DNA of 40,547 nucleotides from Gemmatimonadota bacterium (GTDB lineage Bacteria; Gemmatimonadota; Gemmatimonadetes; JACCXV01; JAHWKZ01): NCBI GenBank assembly GCA_025931135.1, contig JAICNR010000005.1, positions 1 to 40,547 of the forward strand, read 5' to 3'. Shown piece by piece: positions 8,889 to 16,602 of this stretch (position 1 is its first letter; each line of letters starts with the position of its first letter). The notes under the pieces were generated by a model. It saw only the letters and a program-made list of their open reading frames with translations, ran no database searches and was not told where the DNA came from. The position numbers and the translations under genes were made by a program.

Positions 8889-9629
8889 TCAGCGCAGCTC
8901 GGAAGACAGGTCGATGAGGTAGACGCCCGAGGGATCGAGGTCGGAGGCGGTCTCGACGCGATCGCCCTGCTTGCGGAACACCATCCGTCCGTTCAGGAGG
9001 ATTTCGATGGGCGGCCCGTCGGCGGGAAGCCGGATCTCGTAGCTCGCACGGGACCCCGCGTTCGAGACGACGAGCCGGTCCGGGCCCGACTCGAGTCCGA
9101 CGGGTTCGCCTGCGACCCGGACCTGGATGTCACGCGATGGCGTGAGCTCGACCCGGATCCGCCCGGACGACTGGCGCGCGAGGAATACGATCTCATAGGG
9201 TCCGTCCGACCGGACGGTGAGGCCGGACAGCGCTCCGGCGACTTCCTCGGATCGGCCGGCCCCGACGTCCCCGGTCCCACGCCCGTCGGCGCCCGGGCGG
9301 GAGATCCACTCGCGGAGCGGAGACCCCGGGAGCGCGTAGAGGAGCCCGGCCGCCGCGATCACCAGGGCGATCGACGCCGCGATCCGATACCAGGCCGGCT
9401 CCTTCCGGGCCGGCTCAGGACAGCTGTCGGGCAGCGCGAGCCGCGCAGCGGTCGGTTCGTGGTCCAGCTCCTCGAAGAGCCCGAAGATCCGGGCCTCGCG
9501 GCGACCCGCGTCCGCCAGCCGCTCGCGGCAATCCGGACAGGCGTCGAGATGCCGCCGGCTCTCGGTTTGACGCCGCGGGTCGAGCTCGTCGTGCAGCAGC
9601 CTCTCCAAGGTCTCCGTATCAAGATGCAC
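8889..9629 (-). CDS. Membrane-anchored zinc-finger anti-sigma factor
   Basis: The first 40 residues contain the anti-sigma zinc motif H27-x3-C31-x2-C34 (RRHLDACPDC). One membrane segment follows at about 82-101 (IAASIALVIAAAGLLYAL), then a roughly 145-residue periplasmic domain with several short beta-rich stretches. The gene starts with GTG, overlaps the sigma factor gene by 11 bases, and has GAGGAGG as ribosome site inside that gene, so it is translationally coupled to it. Proteins of this type hold an ECF sigma factor inactive at the membrane. The periplasmic part may receive a signal from the TonB receptor encoded upstream; that link is inferred from gene order. Confidence 0.88.
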   Translation of the reverse strand: MHLDTETLERLLHDELDPRRQTESRRHLDACPDCRERLADAGRREARIFGLFEELDHEPTAARLALPDSCPEPARKEPAWYRIAASIALVIAAAGLLYALPGSPLREWISRPGADGRGTGDVGAGRSEEVAGALSGLTVRSDGPYEIVFLARQSSGRIRVELTPSRDIQVRVAGEPVGLESGPDRLVVSNAGSRASYEIRLPADGPPIEILLNGRMVFRKQGDRVETASDLDPSGVYLIDLSSELR

Positions 9630-10128
9630 GCCGTGCCTCCTCGTATGCCGTCTCGAAAGACCGTTTCGCTCGCGCGAGCAGAGTGCCGACGCTCGCCTCG
9701 TTGATCGTCAGCATGTCCGCCAGGTCCCGGTAGCTGTATCCCTCGGCGCGTAGGAGGAGAAGCTCCCGGTCTCGAGGGGAGAGCCGGTCGAGCGCGCTCC
9801 GGACCTCGGCGCGCCGACTGCGGGACTCGGCCCGGTCGGACGGCGAGGGACCCGCTCCTGGGGTCAGGTCGTCGGGGAACGCGGCTCTCAGCCCCCGCTG
9901 GCGACGCTCCTTCGAGCGCTCGTTCCGAAAGAGGTTCAGCGCCACGGTCACGAGCCACCGATCCGGCTTCTCGGGGAGCGTGCCCCGCCGGTACAGTCGC
10001 ACGAACGCTTCCTGGGCGAGATCCGCGGCCAAATCCGGGTCCCCCGAAAGGCGGTCCAGGAAGCGGAAGATCGAGGCCGAATGGGCCGCATGGACCTCCG
10101 CGACGAGGTCCGAGAAGGTCCGGCTCAT
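9619..10128 (-). CDS. ECF-type RNA polymerase sigma factor
   Basis: The 169-residue product has sigma region 2 (about 10-75, with the DLAQEAFVRLYR helix) and region 4 (about 112-165, with the helix-turn-helix SYRDLADMLTINEASVGTLL). The usual short Arg-rich linker lies between them. I place the start at ATG 10128 because GGAG precedes it at 5 bases and it begins just before region 2. The open frame extends upstream to 10251 but would then overlap the TonB receptor stop and add a non-conserved N-terminus. It lies 106 bases after the receptor gene and overlaps the anti-sigma gene, forming a sigma/anti-sigma pair. Its regulon cannot be read from the window. Confidence 0.92.
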   Translation of the reverse strand: MSRTFSDLVAEVHAAHSASIFRFLDRLSGDPDLAADLAQEAFVRLYRRGTLPEKPDRWLVTVALNLFRNERSKERRQRGLRAAFPDDLTPGAGPSPSDRAESRSRRAEVRSALDRLSPRDRELLLLRAEGYSYRDLADMLTINEASVGTLLARAKRSFETAYEEARRAS

Positions 10129-10234
10129 CCGAGCTCCGGGCGAACCGATCGCGATCGTTTCCGCCATTTCCGACAGGAGCCCGCGAGCGGACCGATCCGT
10201 GACAGAGTGCGGTCGCGTTGCGCGCACCCGGCCT

Positions 10235-12496
10235 CTAGAACTGCCATCCAAGTCCCAGGGTCAACGGGGCCCGCGGGCGCATCTCGATCGGCGCATCCTG
10301 CTCGGATTCCGGGTCGACCGCGATGACAAGGACGTTCGACGTTCCCAGCAGGTTGCTCGCGGTCGCGTAGACCTCGAGGCTGGCCTCCCGCCCCAGGAGC
10401 AGGAAGTGCCAGTGTTTGCGCACCGATAGATCGAGGCGGTGGTATGCAGGGAGCTCGCGTGCGCCCAGGTCTCCCAGCTCCTCCGGGCTCCCGGCGAACT
10501 CGCACCCCATGTCCAACAGGTTGCAGGATTCCCACTCCAGCAGACCGATGAGATCGCTCCCCCGCCGATCGAACTGACCCACCCACCCGGCGCGGATCGA
10601 GAGCGTCGGCGTCGGGAACACGATCGCGCCGACCCTCGCCGACCGTCCGGCGGAGTAGGACGGCGTCCACTCGGTGTCGCCCACTCGAAGCTCCACGCTT
10701 TCGAGACCCATCGAAGCCGTCGCCGCATACCGCGCGGCGCTGATCGTAACTCCGACCGCGCCGCCACGGACGGTGCCCGCTCCCCGCCGCACGTCCGTGC
10801 CGGCGAACGGCCCACCGTCGCCGGGATCGAGGACCGCGAGGCCCTCTAGGTCGCGGGCGTATGCCTCCAGGTCGACGCGCGCGCCTGGCCACGGCGTAGC
10901 GACGAGGCCGACCACGCCGAGGTCGGACGTGGCCGCGGGAATCCCCGTCGACTCACCCCCGGCAAAGAGCTCGGAGGGGAAGATCCGACCCACCACGGAT
11001 TCGGCGTTGCGCATCGACTGCAGTGCCTGCTCCGATCGCGCGTACTCGGCGTACACCAGGGTCTTCGGCGCGACCGAGATCCGGGCGCCGAGCCGCGGAA
11101 GCGCGCGCGTCCCGTAGTCGCCGCCCGCGACCGCGAGTGCTCCGCTCAACTCGAGCCTCGATCCGACGGGTCGGGTCGCGTGAACGAATGCGGTCACGTC
11201 CGTCGTAATGCCCTCGATCGTGAGGTCCTCCGGGTCCGTGTCGGTCCTCACCTCGTAGTCCGCCTCGTCCCGCGTGGCTTGGACGCCGACTTCCGCGATC
11301 CCCCGACCCCAACGCCAGGAGAGTGCGCCGAGAAGCCCGAGCTGAGAACGATCGGTTGCAACCCGCGTGGGTCCCGTGATCTCGCCGTTCCAGCGGAACG
11401 AAGTGTCGAGGTCCGCGCGCCATGATCGGACGGACGGTCGGAGCCCATCGCCCTCCGGAGCGTCCCATAGAACCCCGAAGGTGCGGCCCCGCCACGCGTA
11501 GCGGTTCGACTCCCCCGGCTCCATCGGGACATCTCTGACCTCGCTCGGCCGGCTCGCCGCCTCGACGACGTTGCGATTGTCGAATCCGAGAAACCGCAGC
11601 CTCCCCCCCGCGAGGGGCGCGACGAGCTTGACGAGGACGTCGTGATCCCCGCCTCCCACGTAGGATGGCTCATCGGGCGGGCGGACCAGGCCGGGGAATC
11701 CGGAGCGCGCGGACAGCAGGAACCCGCTGCCGCGCACCAGCGGCCCGTCGAGCGTGATCCCGATCTGCGAGGTGGACGCCTCTCCCCGGGCGCGCAGCCG
11801 CTCCCCCGGCTCGATCGTGGTCACGAGGACGGTGGCCGCCAGACCCTCCACGGGGAGCGTGGGGTCGAGGCGGAGCTCGACCGCCGCCACCGCGTCGGGG
11901 CTCCAGGCCCCGGAACGGACGCCGCTGTGGTAGGGGCCGAATACGGGGATTCCGTCCAGTAGGTATCCGACCTCGTCGCCGTCGCCTCCCCGCACGTGGA
12001 GCCCGCCGCCGGACTCGGGGGTCTCGGCCACGACGCCTCCCACGAGCGCGCCGATGACGTCCGGCTCGGCCGTGAACGGATCGTTGCGGATCGCCGCTTG
12101 CGAGAGCCTGCGCGTCGGGTCTAGATCCTCGCCCTCCTCGTCCAGGCCCCGGATCGGGATCCGGCTGCGGACGATGACGGCGTCCACTTCGATCGGATCG
12201 GAGCGGAGCACCAGGTCAACCCGCAGGACCCCCTGGGCGGGGATCAGCACGTGGAGGCTGCGGGACTGGAACCCGAGGAGCCGGACGCTCAGATGCTGAG
12301 GCCCGGGGGGCACGGCGGCGAGTCGGTACGCGCCGTCCGCGTCGGTCACCGCGGCCCGGCCCAGGTCCTCCAGCGCGACCACTGCGCCCGCCACCGGCTC
12401 TCCCGTGGACTCCTCCCGGACCGTCCCCACGATGTCGGCCGCGATCACCCGGGTGCCGAGCATCGCGACAACCGCCAGGAAAGACGGCGTGGGCAT
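10235..12496 (-). CDS. TonB-dependent outer-membrane receptor with carboxypeptidase-regulatory-like N-terminal domain
   Basis: The 753-residue product has a signal peptide (about 1-19), a carboxypeptidase-regulatory-like beta-sandwich (about 22-100, IVGTVREESTGEPVAGA), a plug domain (about 125-215, GGLHVRGGDGDEVGYLLDG) and a long C-terminal barrel. The barrel ends GLGWQF with the terminal Phe typical of outer-membrane proteins. The substrate is not recognisable. This family imports large ligands such as siderophores, peptides or glycans using TonB energy. ECF sigma and anti-sigma genes follow on the same strand, an order often seen where the receptor also signals, although no N-terminal signalling (secretin/TonB short) domain is evident. 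The start has no ribosome site, and a putative -10 box ends 6 bases before ATG (see separate entry). Confidence 0.9.
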   Translation of the reverse strand: MPTPSFLAVVAMLGTRVIAADIVGTVREESTGEPVAGAVVALEDLGRAAVTDADGAYRLAAVPPGPQHLSVRLLGFQSRSLHVLIPAQGVLRVDLVLRSDPIEVDAVIVRSRIPIRGLDEEGEDLDPTRRLSQAAIRNDPFTAEPDVIGALVGGVVAETPESGGGLHVRGGDGDEVGYLLDGIPVFGPYHSGVRSGAWSPDAVAAVELRLDPTLPVEGLAATVLVTTIEPGERLRARGEASTSQIGITLDGPLVRGSGFLLSARSGFPGLVRPPDEPSYVGGGDHDVLVKLVAPLAGGRLRFLGFDNRNVVEAASRPSEVRDVPMEPGESNRYAWRGRTFGVLWDAPEGDGLRPSVRSWRADLDTSFRWNGEITGPTRVATDRSQLGLLGALSWRWGRGIAEVGVQATRDEADYEVRTDTDPEDLTIEGITTDVTAFVHATRPVGSRLELSGALAVAGGDYGTRALPRLGARISVAPKTLVYAEYARSEQALQSMRNAESVVGRIFPSELFAGGESTGIPAATSDLGVVGLVATPWPGARVDLEAYARDLEGLAVLDPGDGGPFAGTDVRRGAGTVRGGAVGVTISAARYAATASMGLESVELRVGDTEWTPSYSAGRSARVGAIVFPTPTLSIRAGWVGQFDRRGSDLIGLLEWESCNLLDMGCEFAGSPEELGDLGARELPAYHRLDLSVRKHWHFLLLGREASLEVYATASNLLGTSNVLVIAVDPESEQDAPIEMRPRAPLTLGLGWQF

Positions 12497-12502
12497 GAAA
12501 CG

Positions 12503-12531
12503 AGCATACCCGAGGCGCCGCGACCCGTCAC
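12503..12531 (-). promoter_or_regulatory. Possible promoter of the TonB receptor gene (leaderless)
   Basis: On the minus strand GTGACG and TATGCT are separated by 17 bases. The -10-like box ends 6 bases before the ATG at 12496, so a transcript would start at or next to the start codon. This fits the lack of a ribosome site. Both boxes match the sigma70 consensus at only four positions, so this is tentative. Confidence 0.35.
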
Positions 12532-12641
12532 CGCTCTCCCTGACTCGCTTGTCATCTCCGGCGGCGTTCGCGGGTTCCCCTGGCGTGGATCCCGATCGCG
12601 CGCCGATCCGCGGCGCCCCACACTCGCGACGAGGAGGCTCG

Positions 12642-13367
12642 ATGACGAACCGTCAGCTTCTCCAGAGGGTCGTCGCGGCGAGTTGTCTCGCCGCCCTGGT
12701 GGCCGCCTGCAACGACTCGGGGACGCTGGGCCCGCCCACCGATCCCGACTACGACCCGATGCTCGACCCCGCCGACTTCGGCGGGCCGATCGACAACCCC
12801 TACTTCGCCCTCGTCCCCGGTACGACGCGCCATTACGAGGGCGAGACCGAGGACGGGCTCGAGAGCGTAGACGAGACGGTGACAAACGAGGTGAGGTCCA
12901 TCCTCGGGGTCGAGGCGACCGTCGTTCACGTGCTCGAGTACCTCGACGGCGAGCTGAGCGAAGAGACGTTCGACTGGTACGCCCAGGACGACGAAGGCAA
13001 CGTCTGGTACCTGGGAGAGGACTCCCGGGAGATCGAGAACGGAGAGATCGTCAGCACGGACGGGTCGTGGGAGGCGGGCGTGGACGGAGCCCAACCGGGG
13101 ATCATCATGCAGGCGGCGCCGCAAGTCGGGCAGCGGTACTACCAGGAATTCTACCTCGGCGAGGCGGAGGACGAGGCGATTGTCCAGTCGCTGAACGCCT
13201 CGGTGGACGTTCCGTTCGGAGAGTTCGCGGGATGCCTTCAGACCGAGGACTTCACCCGGCTGGAACCGGACGAGAGGGAGCACAAGTACTACTGCCCTGG
13301 CGTCGGGCTCGTACTCGAGGAGTCGGAAGACGAGCGGATCGAGCTCGTCAGTGTCGACGCGCCATAA
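12642..13367 (+). CDS. Lipoprotein, paralogue of the 33.1-34.0 kb lipoprotein
   Basis: The ATG at 12642 has GAGGAGG 5 bases upstream. The 241-residue product has a lipoprotein signal ending LAALVAAC (lipidated Cys about 24), then an acidic mature part. No named domain is recognised. It shares an ordered set of motifs with the protein at 33,145-34,014: NPYF followed by a YEGE/LEGE strand, W-Y-x-D-D-E-G-N-V-W-Y/ENEDGDVCY, and G-x-I-M followed by a hydrophilic stretch with P-G/Q-V-G. The two are therefore probably paralogues with diverged C-termini. Many bacterial lipoproteins of this kind have a beta-sandwich fold, but the role is unknown. It is divergent from the TonB receptor gene across 145 bases. 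Confidence 0.85.
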   Translation: MTNRQLLQRVVAASCLAALVAACNDSGTLGPPTDPDYDPMLDPADFGGPIDNPYFALVPGTTRHYEGETEDGLESVDETVTNEVRSILGVEATVVHVLEYLDGELSEETFDWYAQDDEGNVWYLGEDSREIENGEIVSTDGSWEAGVDGAQPGIIMQAAPQVGQRYYQEFYLGEAEDEAIVQSLNASVDVPFGEFAGCLQTEDFTRLEPDEREHKYYCPGVGLVLEESEDERIELVSVDAP

Positions 13368-13449
13368 GCGGCGGACACCGGGTGATCGGAGAGAGGATCT
13401 CGCGCTCGACCCTTGCGCGCGAGGGATCGACGAGTACCTATGAGGACGC

Positions 13450-13812
13450 ATGCGGCGCCCGGGATATCGCATCGCCCTCGGTCTCGCCCTCCTCGTCGGC
13501 TGTGACGGGGGCGTGTTCGGCTCCGACGAGGTCGAGGACCATCGCTTCCTCGTGGACCTCCGGAACATCTCGCTCGCCCCCGTGACGCTGAAGCTCGCGG
13601 AGGAGTCCGAGGGATTCCTCGTCCAGGCGATCAGCGTGACGACGATCCAGCGCTCGGCGGAGCCGGGCGCGGAGCTCGTCTTCGAGGCCATCATCGGCGA
13701 GGGCTTCCTCGCGCAGACCGTCTCCTGCCGCTACACCCCGCCCTCGGATGCGAGCCCGCGCAGGCGGGTTTCGTGGAACGGGGCCGATCTGCTGTGCCTC
13801 AACTGGGACTGA
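13450..13812 (+). CDS. Small lipoprotein, 120 residues
   Basis: ATG 13450 is preceded by GAGGA at 5 bases. The signal peptide ends LALLVGC, giving a lipidated Cys near residue 18. The mature part is about 100 residues, beta-rich in character (HRFLVDLRNISLAPVTLKL) with two later Cys. No family is recognised. It follows the 12.6 kb lipoprotein by 82 bases on the same strand, so the two may share a transcript. It ends 9 bases before the convergent RCC1 gene, leaving almost no room for a separate terminator. Confidence 0.75.
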   Translation: MRRPGYRIALGLALLVGCDGGVFGSDEVEDHRFLVDLRNISLAPVTLKLAEESEGFLVQAISVTTIQRSAEPGAELVFEAIIGEGFLAQTVSCRYTPPSDASPRRRVSWNGADLLCLNWD

Positions 13813-13821
13813 AGGCGGAGC

Positions 13822-15000
13822 TCAGGGTTCGCTGACCGGCCACGGGAAGGTATGGTGGATCCGGTCGCCGTTTCCAAGCTCGCCGTCTTCGTTCCGCCCC
13901 CAGCAGAACGCGCGCCCGTCGCTCCGGATCCCGCAGGCGGATGCCGCCCCCGCCGCGATCCGGACGAACCGCTCGGGGGTCTGAACCCGGGCCGGCGTGG
14001 CGCGGTCGCCCAGCTCGCCGTCACCGATCTGGCCGTCGACGTTCCAGCCCCAGCAGTACGCTGCGCCCGTTGCGGCGAGCCCGCAGGTGTGTCCGGCGCC
14101 GGACTCGATCTGCACCAGGGGTACGGGCACCTGGGCCCGGACCGGCACGACGCTGCGGATGTGGGGTCCCGGGCCGGGCTGCCCGTCGCCGAGCTGACCG
14201 GCCACGTTCTCGCCCCAGCACCACACGGATCCGTCGCCGGCCAGCGCGCACGTATGCGACGTGCCGGCAGCGATCGCCACGAACCCTCCGAGGCCTTCGA
14301 CCAGAACGGACGATAGCCGTGTCTCGGTCGTGCCGTCGCCCAGCTGTCCCTGGCCGTTCCCGCCCCAGCAGTGGGCGCCGCCTCCCGCATCGACCGCGCA
14401 CGCGTGGCCGGCGCCCGTGGCGATCGCGACGAGCCCCGCGGGAGCGTCGACCCGGACCGGTAGATGCCGGTCTTCACGCGTCCCGTCCCCGAGCTGGCCC
14501 AGCGGGTTCGCTCCCCAGCACCACGCAGCGCCCTCAGCGTCGAGCGCGCAGGTGTACCCCCCTCCCGCGCGAATCGCGCGGAACGATGCGGAAGAGGAAA
14601 CCGGTGTCGGGATCGCGCGGTCGGCGGTGTCGCCGTTGCCCAGCGCACCGCGATCGCCCGCTCCCCAGCAGAAGGCGTTGCCCCCGGCGGTCCGTCCGCA
14701 GCTATGGACGGGCCCCAGCCGGATTTCCTCGAGCGGCGTGTCGCCCGCGACCCTGACCGGCCGGAGCGAGGTTCGCTCCATTCCGTCGCCCAGCTCGCCC
14801 GCGACGTTCATCCCCCAGCAGTAGGTGGCGTCCGCGCGGATCCCGCACCCGTGATGAAAGCCCACGGACAGTGCCAGGTACCCGCCGGTCGGACCCGGCG
14901 GCAGAGCGGCGGTCGGCCCGGCGCCACCGCAGGCTAGGACGACCGCCGACGAAAGCGCGGCAACCGCGAACGGTTCGAGGACGGAACGGAGGGCGGGCAT
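13822..15000 (-). CDS. Seven-repeat RCC1-like lipoprotein
   Basis: From ATG 15000 (ribosome site GGGGA) the 392-residue product has a lipoprotein signal ending SSAVVLAC. Seven RCC1-type units follow, each centred on CWG-x-N-x2-G-Q/E-L-G-D/N-G. Seven units match the closed seven-bladed propeller of the RCC1 fold. Each unit also has a second Cys about 10-13 residues before CWG (for example HTCALAGDGSVWCWG), so seven disulphides are possible, which suits an exported protein. Bacterial RCC1 proteins are mostly surface or secreted proteins of unknown ligand. An upstream in-frame TTG at 15045 would lengthen the protein but has no ribosome site and would spoil the signal peptide. Confidence 0.88.
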   Translation of the reverse strand: MPALRSVLEPFAVAALSSAVVLACGGAGPTAALPPGPTGGYLALSVGFHHGCGIRADATYCWGMNVAGELGDGMERTSLRPVRVAGDTPLEEIRLGPVHSCGRTAGGNAFCWGAGDRGALGNGDTADRAIPTPVSSSASFRAIRAGGGYTCALDAEGAAWCWGANPLGQLGDGTREDRHLPVRVDAPAGLVAIATGAGHACAVDAGGGAHCWGGNGQGQLGDGTTETRLSSVLVEGLGGFVAIAAGTSHTCALAGDGSVWCWGENVAGQLGDGQPGPGPHIRSVVPVRAQVPVPLVQIESGAGHTCGLAATGAAYCWGWNVDGQIGDGELGDRATPARVQTPERFVRIAAGAASACGIRSDGRAFCWGRNEDGELGNGDRIHHTFPWPVSEP

Positions 15001-15102
15001 TCTCGCGGTCCCCGGGAAAGGTGGGTTCATCACGCGGTGCTTCAAAGGAAGGAACGACGAACGGTAGGAGGGCGGTTTGAATCCGGAGGAGAGAGTCGGA
15101 AG

Positions 15103-16530
15103 CTAGGGACCGCCCTCGAAGAAGAGCTCGAAGACGTTCCCGTCACCGCATCGCGGCATCCAGAAGTCCGTGTACGGTGAGACCGCCGTGTCGCTGACGT
15201 AGATCGGGACACCCTCGAACGAGCCGACCTGGCGGAGGTACTGGCGGTCGACCGGCTGGGGGAATCCGGCCGGGCGAAACGACCGCCCTTCGAACTCCAC
15301 AACCCCCCTGCCCGCGGCCCAGCGCTGGTCGTCGATGCACGCCCCTGCCGGAGCCGCCTCCGCCTCGGGCGCCTCCGCGACCGGCGCCTCCGCGACGGGA
15401 GGCTCGCGTTCTTCGCGCGGCTCCGGGAACACCACCGGAGGCTCGTCGGCTGCATCGGGCCGCACCCTGGCGAGACACCCGCGCTCGTCGGTGGGAAGCC
15501 CGGGGAGCGTCCCCGGACACGCATCGCGCTCGTCGCCGACCCCGTCCCCGTCCTCGTCTCCGGGAATCGCCTCTGCTGCCGGGGGCGGGAGGATCGGGCA
15601 ACCGTCGGGCGCGACCTCCACGCCCTCCGGCGTAGCCAGGCAGCCGTCCTCCGAGTCCGGGACCCCGTCCCGGTCGGCGTCGGGCCGGGCCGGAGCGCCA
15701 GGAACAGGTTCGCCCTCGGGGTCTGCATCAGCCGCGTCCGGCACGTCCACGGCGCCCGGCGGGACATCGGTCTCGACTGCCGGCGCCGGCTCCTCGCGCA
15801 GCGGGCACCCGCGCGCGTCGACGGGCACGCCGGGTCGGTTCAGGCAAAAGTCGCGCGGATCGGGCACACCGTCCCGGTCCGTGTCCAGATCGGCTGGAAC
15901 CGCATCCCCCGCTCCGCTACCGAACAGGAGCGAGAAGCCCACCGAGGCCTCGAAGTTGTTCCGCGGCTCGGTCTCGACACCCCCGTCGGAGGTCCCCGTG
16001 TCGAGGAGGATCACATTGTCGCGGCCCTCCAATCGGATCGCCCATGAGGGTGAGATCGCGCGGTTCAGGATCTTGAAGCCGGCGCCCACCGGGATCAGGG
16101 TCCCCGTGCTCGACGCCGCCGCACCCGGGGGGGCCTCGTCCAGGCTCAGACGCGCGGCCCCGTAGCCCGCCCCGAGAAAGAATTCGGCCCGCGGGGACAC
16201 GGGGAATCGGTACGCGAGCTCCGCGCTGTAGAGGAGAAGCGAAGCGCCCGAGCTTCCGAACGGCGACAGCGTGACGTCCTGGGGCGCCGCCCAGTCGAAG
16301 TTCGCGCCGATCGACACGCCGCTCGCGAAGTTCCGGAAGAGCCGCCCTCCCACCTGAAGGGCCCCCGAGCTCTCGTCGAAGAGACCCGGCTGGAGCGCAG
16401 CCGCGTGGATGTTGAGCTCCCAGTCGGATCCTCGGGGGGCGGACCCGGACTGGGCCAGAGAGTCGCTGGCGCACGCGAGTACGAGCGGGAGGACGAGCCA
16501 GACGCGCGAGATGGGGGTCGTCGAAGGCAC
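15103..16530 (-). CDS. Outer-membrane barrel protein with three thrombospondin type 3 calcium-binding repeats
   Basis: I place the start at GTG 16530 (GAGGT 8 bases upstream) because a signal peptide with the cleavage-like end SDSLAQ follows; the longer open frame is not supported. Residues about 35-215 look like an OmpA/OprF-type eight-stranded barrel (many alternating strands, FFLGAGYGAARLSL). Three acidic repeats follow: DTDRDGVPDPRDFC, DADRDGVPDSEDGC and DEDGDGVGDERDAC, each with paired Cys, as in TSP type 3 calcium sites. They are separated by Pro/Ala/Glu-rich linkers. The last 90 residues (CIDDQRWAAGRG to the end) are a separate small domain, and no OmpA peptidoglycan-binding domain is present. 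It is divergent from the Ig-repeat gene across 72 bases. Confidence 0.82.
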   Translation of the reverse strand: MPSTTPISRVWLVLPLVLACASDSLAQSGSAPRGSDWELNIHAAALQPGLFDESSGALQVGGRLFRNFASGVSIGANFDWAAPQDVTLSPFGSSGASLLLYSAELAYRFPVSPRAEFFLGAGYGAARLSLDEAPPGAAASSTGTLIPVGAGFKILNRAISPSWAIRLEGRDNVILLDTGTSDGGVETEPRNNFEASVGFSLLFGSGAGDAVPADLDTDRDGVPDPRDFCLNRPGVPVDARGCPLREEPAPAVETDVPPGAVDVPDAADADPEGEPVPGAPARPDADRDGVPDSEDGCLATPEGVEVAPDGCPILPPPAAEAIPGDEDGDGVGDERDACPGTLPGLPTDERGCLARVRPDAADEPPVVFPEPREEREPPVAEAPVAEAPEAEAAPAGACIDDQRWAAGRGVVEFEGRSFRPAGFPQPVDRQYLRQVGSFEGVPIYVSDTAVSPYTDFWMPRCGDGNVFELFFEGGP

Positions 16531-16602
16531 TGTTGGACCTCGAACCGATTCTACCTCCCTACCCTCCGGGGGTGCAAACAAGTTATTTTCATCCGTTCGC
16601 GT

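Noticed and set aside
10129-10251. Longer sigma factor with N-terminus starting at 10251
   Set aside because: It would overlap the TonB receptor stop, lacks a ribosome site, and adds residues not part of the ECF fold.
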